DNA of 64,000 nt. Origin: Collinsella sp. GTDB lineage: Bacteria > Actinomycetota > Coriobacteriia > Coriobacteriales > Coriobacteriaceae. Made by a program: the position numbers and the translations under genes. The first letter of the stretch is position 1. Every line of letters begins with the position of its first letter. Where the stretch lies: positions 1-64,000 of the forward strand of contig JAGZSF010000011.1 of NCBI GenBank assembly GCA_018381235.1, in the 5' to 3' direction. The notes beneath the pieces are model-generated. The model was not told the DNA's origin and did not search any database. It worked only from the letters and a program-made list of their open reading frames with translations. Below, piece after piece: positions 15,493 to 25,479 of the stretch.

Positions 15493-16634
15493 CGGTCCTC
15501 ATCTCCTTGCTGTTTGGGGACGGTGGCAAACACGCGCCAGCCGGGGGCGCCGGCGCGCAGGCCGGCGGTGAAGGTTCCGCCAAGCGCCTCGACGCGCTCG
15601 CGCATGGAGGCGAGCCCCATGCCTTCTACGACGTTGCTGCTGCTCGCCGGGGTCGCGTCCGCGCCATCATCGGTAACGATGAGCTGGTAAAACGACGGAT
15701 GTTCCATGCATCGTACGGTGACGGCCTGGGCGCAAGCGTGACGCATGGTGTTAGAGAGCGCCTCGCGCAGGACCGCCGCAAAGCAGTTGGCGACGTTTGC
15801 GGGCGCATGTTCGGCCAAAACTTCAAGCTCAATCTGCGGGCCGCCGTCCGAGCGTGCGCCTTCAACAATGCGTTCGAGCTGCACGGAAAGGTCGACAGCG
15901 TTGTCGTTGAGCGCATGGACGCTAGTGCGCACAAGCTGGAGCGCCTCGTCAACCGTGCGTTTGACGTCGGCGAAATCGGCGGCGACGCTGGGCTCGTCGG
16001 CGTGCACGACGCGCAGGGCCTCGGTCTGCAGCGAGGCACGCGTGAGCTGGTGCCCGACGTTATCGTGGATCTCGCGCGCGATGCGGGCGCGTTCGGCGAG
16101 CGTCGCGAGCTCGACTTCGTAGTCCTGGCGGTCAGCCAGATCGCGGTTGCGCGCCTCGAGTACGAGGGCTCGTTCCTGCAGCTCGTCGCGGGTGCGGCGC
16201 ATGCGCTGCTGCTCGCGCTCCAACTGGGCAGTACGTAGCGATAACAAGGTGGCGGCAACCGAAAGGATGGCGGTCAGCAGAAGCGTTCGGGCGGTGAGCG
16301 CGTCGGTGCGAAGGTCCGCGACGAGCGCAAAGACAAAGGCGATGCCAATGCTCAGCACGACCCAGGCGTGCTCGCGGCGCACCCGCCGCGCAATGTCATA
16401 GAGGGCGAGAGGCGCAAACGGCACAAACGGCGGCACGAAGACAGCCGCGATGATGCAGGCGTAGCTCGCGGCCTCGCTCACACGGCGGGCGCGGTTTCCC
16501 TGTACGACCTCGGCCAGCGAGGTGGCAATAACGCCAAGGCAAAACGCCGCGACCAGGCGAGCGTCCACAGCAAGACCCATGGCGGCCGCAATACAGCACG
16601 CCAGCACGATCGATTTGTCGAAAAGCCTGTTCAT
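15489..16634 (-). CDS. Membrane sensor histidine kinase, NarX/DesK class (HisKA_3)
   Basis: A 381-residue kinase starting at MNRLFDKS (position 16634). The frame stays open upstream, but that extension is Arg/Cys-rich and lacks domain features, so it was left out. Several N-terminal transmembrane helices occupy about residues 5-135. A coiled coil follows, then the H-box ERARIAREIHDNVGHQ with H190. The ATP-binding lid carries an N-box (ALSNTMRHA) and a G-box (GMGLASMRERVEALGG). TACAAT lies only 7-12 bp before the ATG, so the mRNA may be nearly leaderless. It pairs with the response regulator, which overlaps its end by 4 bp. Confidence 0.88.
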   Translation of the reverse strand: MNRLFDKSIVLACCIAAAMGLAVDARLVAAFCLGVIATSLAEVVQGNRARRVSEAASYACIIAAVFVPPFVPFAPLALYDIARRVRREHAWVVLSIGIAFVFALVADLRTDALTARTLLLTAILSVAATLLSLRTAQLEREQQRMRRTRDELQERALVLEARNRDLADRQDYEVELATLAERARIAREIHDNVGHQLTRASLQTEALRVVHADEPSVAADFADVKRTVDEALQLVRTSVHALNDNAVDLSVQLERIVEGARSDGGPQIELEVLAEHAPANVANCFAAVLREALSNTMRHACAQAVTVRCMEHPSFYQLIVTDDGADATPASSSNVVEGMGLASMRERVEALGGTFTAGLRAGAPGWRVFATVPKQQGDEDR

Positions 16635-16831
16635 ACGGGTATTGTACGCGAAGCCGCGCGTGGTGGAGGGACCGCCTGCGCAACCGTGACATTCCTCCCA
16701 CGCGGCAAAGCGGGGACGTCGGCAGGCCGCACGGCCAAGCTCCGCACTCGTGACAAAGCTCACTGGTGCGCGCCGCTCGCTCCTGCGATGATGCAATCGT
16801 ACCGGGCCGCAATCAACAGAAGGGCCGCCTC

Positions 16832-17770
16832 ATGACAGACATCGTCCACGTCGAAAACCTCGTCAAGCGCTACGACGATCTTATCGCGCTCGACCACTTT
16901 AGCCTGAGCATCGCCCCCGGCGAGATCTTTGGCCTGCTGGGCCCCAACGGCTCGGGCAAGACCACGTCCATCAACTGCATTCTGCAGCTGCTCGCCTACG
17001 ACAAAGGCACCATCGAGCTGTTCGGCGAGCCCATGACGCCCGCCCGCTACGACCTCAAGCGCCGCATCGGCGTGGTGCCGCAGCAGGTGGCGGTGTTTGA
17101 CGAGCTTACGGTGCGCGAGAACATCGACTATTTCTGCAGCCTTTACGTCAACGACCGCAAGCGCCGCCGCGCGCTGGTGGACGAGGCGATCGACTTTGTC
17201 GGGCTGGGCGACTTTACCAAGTTTCGCCCCGGCAAGCTCTCGGGCGGCCTGGCGCGTCGCCTCAACATCGCCTGCGGTATCGCGCACAAGCCCGAGCTCA
17301 TCTTCTTTGACGAGCCCACGGTGGCGGTCGACCCGCAGAGCCGCAACGCCATCCTGGAGGGCATCTGCCGCTTGCGCGACGAGGGCGCCACGGTGGTGTA
17401 TACCAGCCATTACATGGAGGAAGTCGAGCAGATTTGCAGCCGCATCATGATCATGGACGGCGGACGGGTGCTGGCGCAGGGCACCAACGACGAACTCAAG
17501 CGCATGATTCAGATGGGCGAGAAGATCGTGATCGAGGTTGGCGAGGTGCCGAGCGCGGCGCTCGGTGCCGTCGCGAGCCTGCCGCATGTCCTGGACCTGT
17601 CGGCGACGGCGGGCCAGCTCACGTTTTCGTGCGAGGCGAGCCCGCATAACCTGACGGACATTCTCGATGCGCTGCGCTCGCATGACGTGGCGCTTGGCCG
17701 CATTTATTCCGAGCCGCCGACCCTCAACGACGTGTTCCTCGAGATCACCGGCCGCGAGCTGCGCGACTAG
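16832..17770 (+). CDS. ABC-2 type exporter ATP-binding protein (DrrA-like)
   Basis: A 312-residue ATPase with Walker A (GLLGPNGSGKTTS), Q-loop region (VVPQQVAVFDELTVREN), signature LSGGLARRLNIA and Walker B (LIFFDEPTVAVD). The C-terminal ~80 residues, ending PPTLNDVFLEITGRELRD, resemble the DUF4162 tail of daunorubicin-type exporters. ATG 16832 follows AGAAGGG; the longer in-frame start at 16766 has no ribosome site. It is the first gene of a three-gene ABC-2 operon divergent from the two-component genes. The substrate cannot be told; lipids, peptides or drugs are possible. Confidence 0.9.
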   Translation: MTDIVHVENLVKRYDDLIALDHFSLSIAPGEIFGLLGPNGSGKTTSINCILQLLAYDKGTIELFGEPMTPARYDLKRRIGVVPQQVAVFDELTVRENIDYFCSLYVNDRKRRRALVDEAIDFVGLGDFTKFRPGKLSGGLARRLNIACGIAHKPELIFFDEPTVAVDPQSRNAILEGICRLRDEGATVVYTSHYMEEVEQICSRIMIMDGGRVLAQGTNDELKRMIQMGEKIVIEVGEVPSAALGAVASLPHVLDLSATAGQLTFSCEASPHNLTDILDALRSHDVALGRIYSEPPTLNDVFLEITGRELRD

Positions 17771-17779
17771 GGGGCAGCC

Positions 17780-18967
17780 ATGTTCAACACCATTATCATT
17801 ACGGTCAAGACGCTGCTGCGCCGACCGAGTACGTGGGTCTGGGGCGCCCTCTTTCCCATCGCGCTTTCCACGATGTTCATGTTTATGTTTGCGAATCTGA
17901 GCTCCGACGGCACGGTCGACCCGGTGTCGGTTGCCGTCATAGCGGACGAGGCCTGGGACGCCTCGACCTTTAAGGACGTGGCGACGTCGCTTGCCAAGGA
18001 GAGCGACGATCAGCTGCTCGAGATTCACGAGTGCGACGACGCAGCCGATGCGAACCGTGCGCTTAAGGCCGGCGAGGTCGCGGGCATCTATACGGTCGAC
18101 GACGCGGGCGCACCCAAGCTCACGTTGCTGTCGAGCTACGACAGCTCGCGTGCGTCGTCGGTGCTCACCGACCGCAGCATTTTGGAGACGGTGGCAAGCT
18201 CGTATACACAAAATGCCGAGCTCATGTCCCAGATTGCCCAGGACAACCCGGCGGCGCTCGCCGACCCGGAGGCGGTTGCGCGCGCCCTGTCGCTCGAGGG
18301 CAGTACCCGCCGCGTAAGCCTGACACGCACCACACCCGATGGCACGGTCATCTACTATTACGCGCTCTTTGGCCTGGTCGCGATGATGTCTGCCGAGTTT
18401 GCCGCCTTGAGCGTCGTCGATCTGCAGCCCAATCTGTCGGGCCTTGGCGCGCGTCGCTGCGTGGGCAGCCTTTCCAAGACGGCGTCGCTGGCCGGCATCT
18501 TTGTCGGCTCGTGGCTGGTTTCCTTCGCCTCGATGGCGATCGCAATCGGCTACGTGCGCCTGGTCGTGGGCGTCGACTTTGGCGGGCGCGAGGGGCTGTG
18601 TCTGGTGGGCGGCGCCGCTTCCGCGCTTGCCGCCACGGGCCTGGGACTCTTTGTGGGCACACTTCCCGTTAAGGGCGGCAAGGCGTCCAAGTCCGGCATC
18701 CTCACGGGCTTTGCTACCACGTGCGCCCTGTTCGCCGGCCTCTACGGCGAGCCGGCGATGGCGCTTGCCGACGACGTCGCCCGCGCCTGCCCTGCCGAGT
18801 GCTGGCTCAACCCCGTCAAGCTTATCTGCGACATGTTCAACCGCCTGTATTTCTTTGAGGACCTGGGCCCCTTTGCCGTTCGCGCCGGCGCACTGGTCCT
18901 TATGGCGCTGCTGTTCGTTGCCGCCGCCACGCTGATCTTTGGAAGGAGCCGCTATGAGCACCTTTAA
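17780..18967 (+). CDS. ABC-2 type exporter permease 1
   Basis: A 395-residue membrane protein of the ABC2_membrane_3 pattern: an N-terminal helix (about 25-42), a large extracytoplasmic loop (about 45-190), then five or so C-terminal helices beginning YYYALFGLVAMMSAEFAAL. It lies 9 bp after the ATPase gene and its end overlaps the start of permease 2 by 14 bp. The two permeases presumably form the transport heterodimer. Confidence 0.85.
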   Translation: MFNTIIITVKTLLRRPSTWVWGALFPIALSTMFMFMFANLSSDGTVDPVSVAVIADEAWDASTFKDVATSLAKESDDQLLEIHECDDAADANRALKAGEVAGIYTVDDAGAPKLTLLSSYDSSRASSVLTDRSILETVASSYTQNAELMSQIAQDNPAALADPEAVARALSLEGSTRRVSLTRTTPDGTVIYYYALFGLVAMMSAEFAALSVVDLQPNLSGLGARRCVGSLSKTASLAGIFVGSWLVSFASMAIAIGYVRLVVGVDFGGREGLCLVGGAASALAATGLGLFVGTLPVKGGKASKSGILTGFATTCALFAGLYGEPAMALADDVARACPAECWLNPVKLICDMFNRLYFFEDLGPFAVRAGALVLMALLFVAAATLIFGRSRYEHL

Positions 18968-20159
18968 GACCGCGCTTCGCATGGCGCTGGCGCACCCGTT
19001 CTACCTGCTCATCTATACGGTGTTCATCTCGCTCATGGGCGTATTCATCGCGGCATCGGTGAGCTGGAACTCGTCGCAGCTCACCGAGTACAAGCCCTAC
19101 GATGCCAACGTGATCGTGGTCGACCGCGACGACAGCGACCTTTCGCGTGCGCTTACCAAGCATCTGGGTTCGCGTTTTGAGCTGGTCACGGGCGTCGGCG
19201 ACGATGCGTACGACCTTGCGGATGCGCTCGCCAAGAGCAACAGCGCCAAGGGCAGCGCCGACTGCGTGTTCTTTATCCCGGAGGGGTTTGAGGACGACCT
19301 CGTTGCAGCCGCCCGCGCGGGGGAGTCTCTGCCCAAGCTCGATGTGACCTACGGCGCTGGTACCATGGCGGCGGCGCTTTCGTCTGCCGAGGCCTCGCGC
19401 TGGATCTCGCTCGCGGGTGCTGTGGCGGCGCTTGAGCCCGCTGCTTCTGACGGCGATGTCGCCAAGGCCGCCGAGCACGCGGCTGCAAAGCGCGCGGAGG
19501 TTCAGGTCGAGCAGGTCAAGGTCGACTCGACTGCCGCCGCCACGCTCGAGTCGTACTTCAACTTTGGCGCGTACGCGATTATCTCGTCGGTCATCGTGTC
19601 GGTGGGACTGGTGTTCTCGGGCATGAACGAGCCCGAGCGCGTACGCCGCATGGAGGCCGGTCCGGTCTCCGAGCGCCAGCGTTCGCTTGCCGTGTTCGCG
19701 GCTGCCGCGGTGCTCACCGTCTGCATCTGGTTTGTGTCGAGCATGATGGGTGTCGTGGGCTTTGCCGGCGCGGTTGCCGAGGTCGGCGTGGGCCGTGTGT
19801 GCCTGGCACTGGCGGCGACGTTTGCCCTGGCGTGCACGCCGCTGGCCGTTGGCTTTGCCCTTTCGGGCCTGGGTGCGCGCGAGGAGCTGCTCAATGGCGT
19901 GGGCAACCTGCTCGGCATGCTCATGACGTTTTTGGGCGGCGCTTGGATGCCGCTGTCGCTGATGGGCCCGGCCGTGCAGACCGTGGCGCACTTTGTGCCG
20001 ACATATTGGGTGAACGACGCGATTGGCAAGGCGCTCGCCGCGGACCTGACGTCCACCGTGCTGGGCGACATCGCTTGCGATCTGGGCGTCACCGTGCTCT
20101 TTGCCGTGGCCATCGCCGCCGCAGGCCTGGCCCTCTCACGCACCAAATCCCGCGCCTAG
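18954..20159 (+). CDS. ABC-2 type exporter permease 2
   Basis: A 401-residue protein with the same layout as permease 1: N-terminal helix (PFYLLIYTVFISLMGVFIAA), long outer loop to about residue 200, then about six C-terminal helices (AYAIISSVIVSVGLVF; LLGMLMTFLGGAWMPL). ATG 18954 is preceded by GGAAGGAG and lies inside the end of permease 1, so the genes are coupled. It ends the operon; a repeat cluster follows immediately. Confidence 0.86.
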   Translation: MSTFKTALRMALAHPFYLLIYTVFISLMGVFIAASVSWNSSQLTEYKPYDANVIVVDRDDSDLSRALTKHLGSRFELVTGVGDDAYDLADALAKSNSAKGSADCVFFIPEGFEDDLVAAARAGESLPKLDVTYGAGTMAAALSSAEASRWISLAGAVAALEPAASDGDVAKAAEHAAAKRAEVQVEQVKVDSTAAATLESYFNFGAYAIISSVIVSVGLVFSGMNEPERVRRMEAGPVSERQRSLAVFAAAAVLTVCIWFVSSMMGVVGFAGAVAEVGVGRVCLALAATFALACTPLAVGFALSGLGAREELLNGVGNLLGMLMTFLGGAWMPLSLMGPAVQTVAHFVPTYWVNDAIGKALAADLTSTVLGDIACDLGVTVLFAVAIAAAGLALSRTKSRA

Positions 20160-20167
20160 TCACCTAG

Positions 20168-20393
20168 TCATCGGGTACTCATTGGGGACAGACTTAAACG
20201 ACCAAGAGTGGTCATTGGGGACAGACTTAAACGACTAGTCATTGGGGACAGTCTTTGCCGAACCGCCGGCTTGCCGGCCGGGTTGCCAAGGACTGTCCTC
20301 AGCTGCCGGCAGAAAGGGAACGTCCCTAACTGCCGGGTGGCGAAAGAGTGTCCCCAACAGCTAGTCATTTAAGAACGTCCCCAATGACTAGTC
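20168..20393. repeat. Cluster of GTCCCCAATGAC-type dispersed repeats
   Basis: The 313-bp gap 20160-20472 is largely made of related words: CATTGGGGACAGACTTAAAC twice, CATTGGGGACAGTCTT, AAGGGAACGTCCCTAACTGC, and TCATTTAAGAACGTCCCC. GACTAGTCATTGGGGAC (20233-20249) and its exact complement (20377-20393) form a 17-bp inverted repeat closing the array. Related clusters lie at 23871-24027, 32424-32455, 36296-36350 and 59503-59610. Confidence 0.85.
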
Positions 20394-20472
20394 TGAAATA
20401 AAATCCAGGCCTCGCCCAAAAATAGTTCGCCAAGGTTTACTATTATGTTCATAAAGTAGTACAAGGCTAACA

Positions 20473-21198
20473 ATGGGGGATATCATGGCAACGCGGGAGG
20501 CCTACGTCCAGGTTAAGGATCTCAAAAAGCACTACGGCGATGGAGATGCACGCCTGACGGTGCTCGACGGCATCGACACGTCCATCAACCGCGGAGAGAT
20601 CTGCGTCATGCTGGGGCCTTCGGGTTCGGGCAAGTCGACGTTTCTTAACCTGATCGGCGGCCTGGAGGATGCCGACGGCGGCTCCATCATGGTGGACGGC
20701 TGCGACCTCACGGTGCTCAAGCCTACCGACCTGGGCGAGTATCGCCGCCGTGAGCTGGGTTTTGTCTTCCAGTTCTACAACCTGGTGCCCGATCTCACCA
20801 TCAAGGAGAACATCGAGGTCACGGCGCACCTGTCCAAAAACCCGCTCAATGTCGACGACCTGCTGCGTTCGCTGGGCCTCTACGAGCACCGCAACAAGTT
20901 CCCGCGCCAGGTCTCGGGCGGCCAGCAGCAGCGCTGTGCCATCGGCCGTGCGCTCGTCAAAAACCCGGGCCTGCTGCTGTGCGACGAGCCCACCGGCGCG
21001 CTTGACTACAAGACGTCCAAGGAAATCCTGCAGCTCATGGAGGATGTCAACCGCACCTACGGCTGCACCATCATCATTGTCACCCACAATGCCGCCATCG
21101 CGCACATGGCCAATCGCGTGCTGCGCCTGCGCGACGGGCACATCGTCGAGGATGAGCTCAACGAGTCGCCCGTTGCGGCCGCCGAGCTCGATTGGTAG
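20473..21198 (+). CDS. MacB/LolD-type ABC transporter ATP-binding protein
   Basis: A 241-residue ATPase with Walker A ([14 protein letters not shown]), Q-loop ([12 protein letters not shown]), signature [19 protein letters not shown], Walker B ([12 protein letters not shown]) and switch histidine (IIIVTHN). It belongs to the family that works with FtsX-type permeases, here the next gene. ATG 20473 is preceded by AAGG; ATG 20485, 12 bp further on and preceded by GGGGGAT, is an equally likely start. Likely role: export, lipoprotein handling or antimicrobial-peptide response. Confidence 0.9.
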   Translation: MGDIMATREAYVQVKDLKKHYGDGDARLTVLDGIDTSINRGEICVMLGPSGSGKSTFLNLIGGLEDADGGSIMVDGCDLTVLKPTDLGEYRRRELGFVFQFYNLVPDLTIKENIEVTAHLSKNPLNVDDLLRSLGLYEHRNKFPRQVSGGQQQRCAIGRALVKNPGLLLCDEPTGALDYKTSKEILQLMEDVNRTYGCTIIIVTHNAAIAHMANRVLRLRDGHIVEDELNESPVAAAELDW

Positions 21199-21206
21199 GC
21201 GGCGCC

Positions 21207-23873
21207 ATGGCACCTCTCGCAAAACGTCTCCCGCGCGAGCTGCGCCGCAATATCGGCAAGTACCTGGGCATCTTTTTGCTTATGTGCGGAAGCATCGCTC
21301 TCACCTCGGGATTTTTGCTCGCGGCCCACTCCATCGGCTGCCTTATCGATGACATGCGCGATGCGTACGCGATTGAGGACGGCCGCGTGACCACCTCCTT
21401 CGAGGCTACCGACGATCAACTCAAGGCCGCCGAGGATGCAGCCGGCGACGTCGGCGGCGTCACGCTCTACAAGAATTTCTCCATCGACGCCATCATCAAA
21501 AAGACCGCCGGCGACGACGGCACCAAGCGCACGCTGCGCACCTATGCGCACCGCGCTAAGGTGGACATTGCGTCCTACTGTGAGGGTAGGCAGCCCAAGA
21601 CGGACGATGAGGTGGCCATCGACCGTGTCTTCGCCACCAACAACGACCTCGCCGTGGGCGATAAGGTCGAGCTTGAGGGCCGCACCTACACCATCTGCGG
21701 CATCATGACCCAGCCCGATAGCCAGGCGCTGTTCCTCAACAACTCCGACTTTACGGTGAACACCATCACCTATGGCGTGGCCGAGGTCACCGATGCCGGC
21801 TTTGCCGCGCTCGAGGACGCCGGCGGTGCACCTGCCTACACGTACTCCTTCACCTTTGCCGACCGCGATCTCTCCACTGCAGACCGCATCGACGCCGAGC
21901 AGGATATGGTGGAAGCGCTCACCGATGCCGATGCGCGCGTGGATGACCTCAGCGATGCCGATTCCAATCAGGGCATTGGCTATGCGCGCGACGACGTAGA
22001 CGGCGACTCTATGATGTGGATGACGCTGCTCGACATCATCATCGTGATCATGGCGTTCGTCTTTGTGGTCCTTACCGACGCCACCATCGAGGAGGAGAGC
22101 GCCATCATCGGCACGCTGCTCGCCAGCGGCTATCGTCGACGCGAGATCGTGCTGCACTACCTTGCGCTTCCCGCTATCGTGGGCGTGGTCGCGGCGCTTT
22201 TGGGCACTGCGCTCGGCGTTGTGTTCTTTACCGAGCCCATGCGCAGCCTCTATTACGGCTCGTACAGCCTGCCGCCCTTCCAGGTGTACTGGAGCTGGGA
22301 GATCTTTGTGAAGTGCGCCGTAGTTCCCGCCGCCGCGCTCGTCCTCATCACGCTGGTTGGTCTGCTTCGCAAGATGGGCAAGACGCCGTTGCAGTTCCTT
22401 CGTCACGAGGCGAGCGGCAAATCGGGCACCAAGCGCGGCTTGCAGCTGCCGGAGCGCATGGGTTTTGTTTCCCGCTTCCGCCTGCGTATCTTCCTGCGCA
22501 ACCTGGGCAACTTCGCCACGCTCTTCGTGGGCATTGCGTTTGCGTCGCTGCTGCTGCTCTTTGGCCTGGCGATTCTGCCCACGATGACGCACTATGCGGA
22601 CAACCTCGAGACAGGCCTGGTCGCCGAGCACCAGTACACGCTCAAGGCGCCGCTGGAGCTCGAGGGCACTGCCGAGGAACGCGAGCAGTGGTCGGCGCTC
22701 GAGCGCTTGCAGTCGGTTGACGGCGCGCTGCTTTCCGCCGCCCAGGATGCCGATGACGAGCTTGACGACGCGGCCGATGCGGCGCAGGCGGCAGCCGATG
22801 CCGCGACCGCATCTCCGTCTGCCGAGAGCCTGACCGCAGCGCAGGATGCGCTTGCCAAGGTCCAGGACAAGAAGGATGCGCTTTATGCGCGCCTCGATGA
22901 CCTTGCCGATGCCCTCGGCTGCAACCGCGACGAGGCCATCGACCTGATCGACAAGGCCTCTAAGATTGACGCTGACAACGACGATATCCACCCGGTTAAC
23001 ACGACCGATAACGGTGCAGACAAGATTGCGCAGACCGAGAAATATGCCGTTTACCAGCTGCAATACGACCGCGGCGATGGTAATGGCGAGGAGACGATTT
23101 CCGTCTACGGCATCTCGTCCGATTCGCGCTATTGGAAAGACCTCAACGTTGGCGATGGGCGCGTCGTCTTTGGCGGCGGCCTGCTCGACAAGTTTGGCTG
23201 GAGCGAGGGCCAGAAGGTCACGCTCATCGACAAGTACGAGGGGGAGCATTATTCCCTTGAGTACGCGGGCAAGGACTGTGCCTGGGGCTCCAAGTCGGAC
23301 ATGAATATCTATATGAGTATCGACGACTTTAACGAGCTGTTCGGCAACGACGCCGCCTACTTTAACGGCTATGTGAGCGACGAGAAGCTCGACCTCGATG
23401 CTCGTTACTTTGCCGGCGACACCACGCCCGACGACATGCGCGCCGTGGGCGACCAGTTCATCGGCATGATGAGCAAAATGATCGGAATGATGATCGGGCT
23501 CGCGGTGTTTATCTTCCTGCTGTTTATGTACCTGCTGACCAAGGCGGTGATCGACCACAGCGCCCGTTCGATCAGCTACATGAAAGTCTTTGGCTATCGC
23601 GATAGCGAGATCTCGCATCTGTACATCCGCTCGATCACGCTGTGCGTGGCGGCGTCGCTCGTGCTGAGCCTGCCGGTCATTATTGGCTCGCTCACGGCCA
23701 TCTTCCGCTCGATGCTGCTCGCCTACAACGGCAATATCGAGATCTACGTGCCCGCTTGGTCCATGGCGGCGTGCGTGGGCATTGGCTTTGTGACCTACCT
23801 GGTCGTGGCGCTGCTGCACACGCGCTCCATCAAGCGCGTCAGTCTGGCCGAAGCCCTCAAAGTCCAAGAGTAG
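21207..23873 (+). CDS. Large FtsX-like ABC transporter permease
   Basis: An 888-residue permease with two FtsX units. Helix 1 (IGKYLGIFLLMCGSIALTSG) is followed by a ~220-residue outer domain, three helices including MTLLDIIIVIMAFVFVVLT, then a second unit with an outer domain containing an Ala/Asp-rich coiled coil (about residues 500-575). Three C-terminal helices begin MIGMMIGLAVFIFLLFMYLL. The start is taken as ATG 21207, just after the ATPase stop; an upstream TTG (21192) would add five residues. The stop codon TAG lies inside the first unit of the following repeat cluster. Confidence 0.88.
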   Translation: MAPLAKRLPRELRRNIGKYLGIFLLMCGSIALTSGFLLAAHSIGCLIDDMRDAYAIEDGRVTTSFEATDDQLKAAEDAAGDVGGVTLYKNFSIDAIIKKTAGDDGTKRTLRTYAHRAKVDIASYCEGRQPKTDDEVAIDRVFATNNDLAVGDKVELEGRTYTICGIMTQPDSQALFLNNSDFTVNTITYGVAEVTDAGFAALEDAGGAPAYTYSFTFADRDLSTADRIDAEQDMVEALTDADARVDDLSDADSNQGIGYARDDVDGDSMMWMTLLDIIIVIMAFVFVVLTDATIEEESAIIGTLLASGYRRREIVLHYLALPAIVGVVAALLGTALGVVFFTEPMRSLYYGSYSLPPFQVYWSWEIFVKCAVVPAAALVLITLVGLLRKMGKTPLQFLRHEASGKSGTKRGLQLPERMGFVSRFRLRIFLRNLGNFATLFVGIAFASLLLLFGLAILPTMTHYADNLETGLVAEHQYTLKAPLELEGTAEEREQWSALERLQSVDGALLSAAQDADDELDDAADAAQAAADAATASPSAESLTAAQDALAKVQDKKDALYARLDDLADALGCNRDEAIDLIDKASKIDADNDDIHPVNTTDNGADKIAQTEKYAVYQLQYDRGDGNGEETISVYGISSDSRYWKDLNVGDGRVVFGGGLLDKFGWSEGQKVTLIDKYEGEHYSLEYAGKDCAWGSKSDMNIYMSIDDFNELFGNDAAYFNGYVSDEKLDLDARYFAGDTTPDDMRAVGDQFIGMMSKMIGMMIGLAVFIFLLFMYLLTKAVIDHSARSISYMKVFGYRDSEISHLYIRSITLCVAASLVLSLPVIIGSLTAIFRSMLLAYNGNIEIYVPAWSMAACVGIGFVTYLVVALLHTRSIKRVSLAEALKVQE

Positions 23874-24027
23874 TCATTGGGGACGTTCTTAAATGACTAG
23901 TCGCTGGGGACGCTCTTTCGCCACCCAGCAGGAAAGGAACGTCCCTAGCTGCCAGGTGGCGAGGCACTCATTTAAGTCCGTCCCCAATGAGTGGTTTCAG
24001 TCATTTAAGTCTGTCCCCAATGACTAG
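23871..24027. repeat. Cluster of GTCCCCAATGAC-type dispersed repeats
   Basis: It starts at the FtsX-gene stop codon: TAGTCATTGGGGACGTTCTT, then TCGCTGGGGACGCTCTTTCG, AGGAACGTCCCTAGCTGCC, CATTTAAGTCCGTCCCCAAT, and CATTTAAGTCTGTCCCCAAT. Forward and reverse units face each other and could fold into a long hairpin. Confidence 0.85.
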
Positions 24028-24109
24028 GTGCCGTACTTGACTTTAACTCTGCTTTAACTGGTACCATCCTCTATGTCTGTAACGCCATATAGACCGAGGG
24101 GATATATCT

Positions 24110-25315
24110 ATGACCGCAACTACACCCGCAGCACCCGCCAAGGTGTACTTCACCAACCTGCGCACGCATGCTCGCGAGAGCCAGCTCGACAAGCTCAAGC
24201 GCCTCATCCGTCACGCCGGTATCGAGCAGATCGACTTTGAGAACAAGTTCGTCGCCATCAAGATTCACTTTGGCGAGTTGGGCAACCTGAGCTTTTTGCG
24301 CCCCAACTACGCCCGCGCTGTCGCGGACGTCGTGAAGGAGCTGGGCGGCAAGCCCTTCCTCACCGACTGCAACACGCTTTATGTCGGTAGCCGCAAAAAC
24401 GCGCTCGAGCACATCGACACCGCCTACCAGAACGGCTTTACCCCGTATGCCACGGGTTGCCAAATCATCATCGCCGACGGCCTCAAGGGTACCGACGAGG
24501 CGCTCGTCCCGGTCGAGGGCGGCGAGTACGTGCACGAGGCCAAGATCGGTCAGGCACTCATGGATGCCGATATCGTGATCAGCCTCACCCACTTTAAGGG
24601 CCATGAGCAGGCCGGTTTTGGCGGCGCCATGAAGAACCTGGGTATGGGTGGCGGCAGCCGTGCCGGCAAGATGGAACAGCATGCCGCCGGCAAGCCGAAC
24701 GTCGCGGCCGAGCACTGCATTGGCTGCCGTGCCTGCGAAAAGATCTGCGCGCACAACGCTGTTTCGTTCAACGACACCCGCGAGCGCGAGCTTGCCAACG
24801 GCAACACCCGCACGGTCCACGTGGCCGCCATCGACCACGATCGCTGCGTGGGCTGCGGCCGCTGCATCGGCGTGTGCAACCAAGACGCCATCAAGCCCGG
24901 CTATGACGCTGCGGCCGACGTGCTCAACTACAAGATCGCCGAGTACACCAAGGCCGTCGTCGACGGGCGCCCGAGCTTCCACATTTCGCTCGCCATGGAC
25001 ATCAGCCCCAACTGCGACTGTCATCCCGAAAACGACACGCCTATCGTCAACGATATCGGCATGTTCGCGAGCTTCGACCCGGTCGCCATCGACCAGGCCT
25101 GCGCCGATGCCGTCATGGCATCCGAGCCGCTGCCCAACACCGAGCTCACCGACAGCGCCGCCAAGATGGAGCATAACCACGAGCATCTGGAGGGCGAGCA
25201 GGCGCACGACCCCTTCTGTATCACGCACCCCGACACCGACTGGCGCGCGTGCATCGCGCATGCCGAAAAGATCGGCCTGGGCACGAGCGAGTATGAGCTC
25301 ATCGAGGTCAAGTAG
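24110..25315 (+). CDS. DUF362 protein with two [4Fe-4S] ferredoxin motifs
   Basis: A 401-residue protein. The DUF362 domain (about 10-190) includes KFVAIKIHFGELGNLSFLRP and a Gly-rich stretch FGGAMKNLGMGGGSRAGKM. Two clusters follow: CIGCRACEKICA (from about residue 204) and CVGCGRCIGVCN (about 247). A C-terminal DUF362 half follows. Proteins of this family are redox or cofactor-linked, but no precise reaction can be named. ATG 24110 follows GAGGGGA. TTGACT near 24038, with an extended TGGTACCAT 19 bp downstream, may be the promoter. Confidence 0.85.
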   Translation: MTATTPAAPAKVYFTNLRTHARESQLDKLKRLIRHAGIEQIDFENKFVAIKIHFGELGNLSFLRPNYARAVADVVKELGGKPFLTDCNTLYVGSRKNALEHIDTAYQNGFTPYATGCQIIIADGLKGTDEALVPVEGGEYVHEAKIGQALMDADIVISLTHFKGHEQAGFGGAMKNLGMGGGSRAGKMEQHAAGKPNVAAEHCIGCRACEKICAHNAVSFNDTRERELANGNTRTVHVAAIDHDRCVGCGRCIGVCNQDAIKPGYDAAADVLNYKIAEYTKAVVDGRPSFHISLAMDISPNCDCHPENDTPIVNDIGMFASFDPVAIDQACADAVMASEPLPNTELTDSAAKMEHNHEHLEGEQAHDPFCITHPDTDWRACIAHAEKIGLGTSEYELIEVK

Positions 25316-25362
25316 CGCCTAGCTATTGGACAAAATAAGCGCCTTTGTAGCGTAAGTTGAGC

Positions 25363-25401
25363 AAAAGCCGCCCACGAGCACAACGCTTGCGGGCGGCTTT
25401 T
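25363..25401. terminator. Bidirectional terminator between convergent genes
   Basis: AAAAGCCGCCC (25363-25373) pairs with GGGCGGCTTTT (25391-25401). It has A- and T-runs on the two sides and serves both the DUF362 gene and the minus-strand hydrolase gene. Confidence 0.85.
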
Positions 25402-25479
25402 CAGAAGTGCGGTGAAAAATCAAATACCGCCGACCACAAACCGTTTTTTGGCAACAAAACCCCAGACGTTGCTTTTTGC

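Noticed and set aside
16760..18982. A 740-residue minus-strand frame opposite the ABC-2 exporter genes
   Set aside because: No recognisable domains; produced by strong GC bias at third codon positions of the real genes.
21057..23867. A 936-residue minus-strand frame opposite the FtsX permease
   Set aside because: Antisense shadow with unnatural composition; the plus strand encodes a typical permease.
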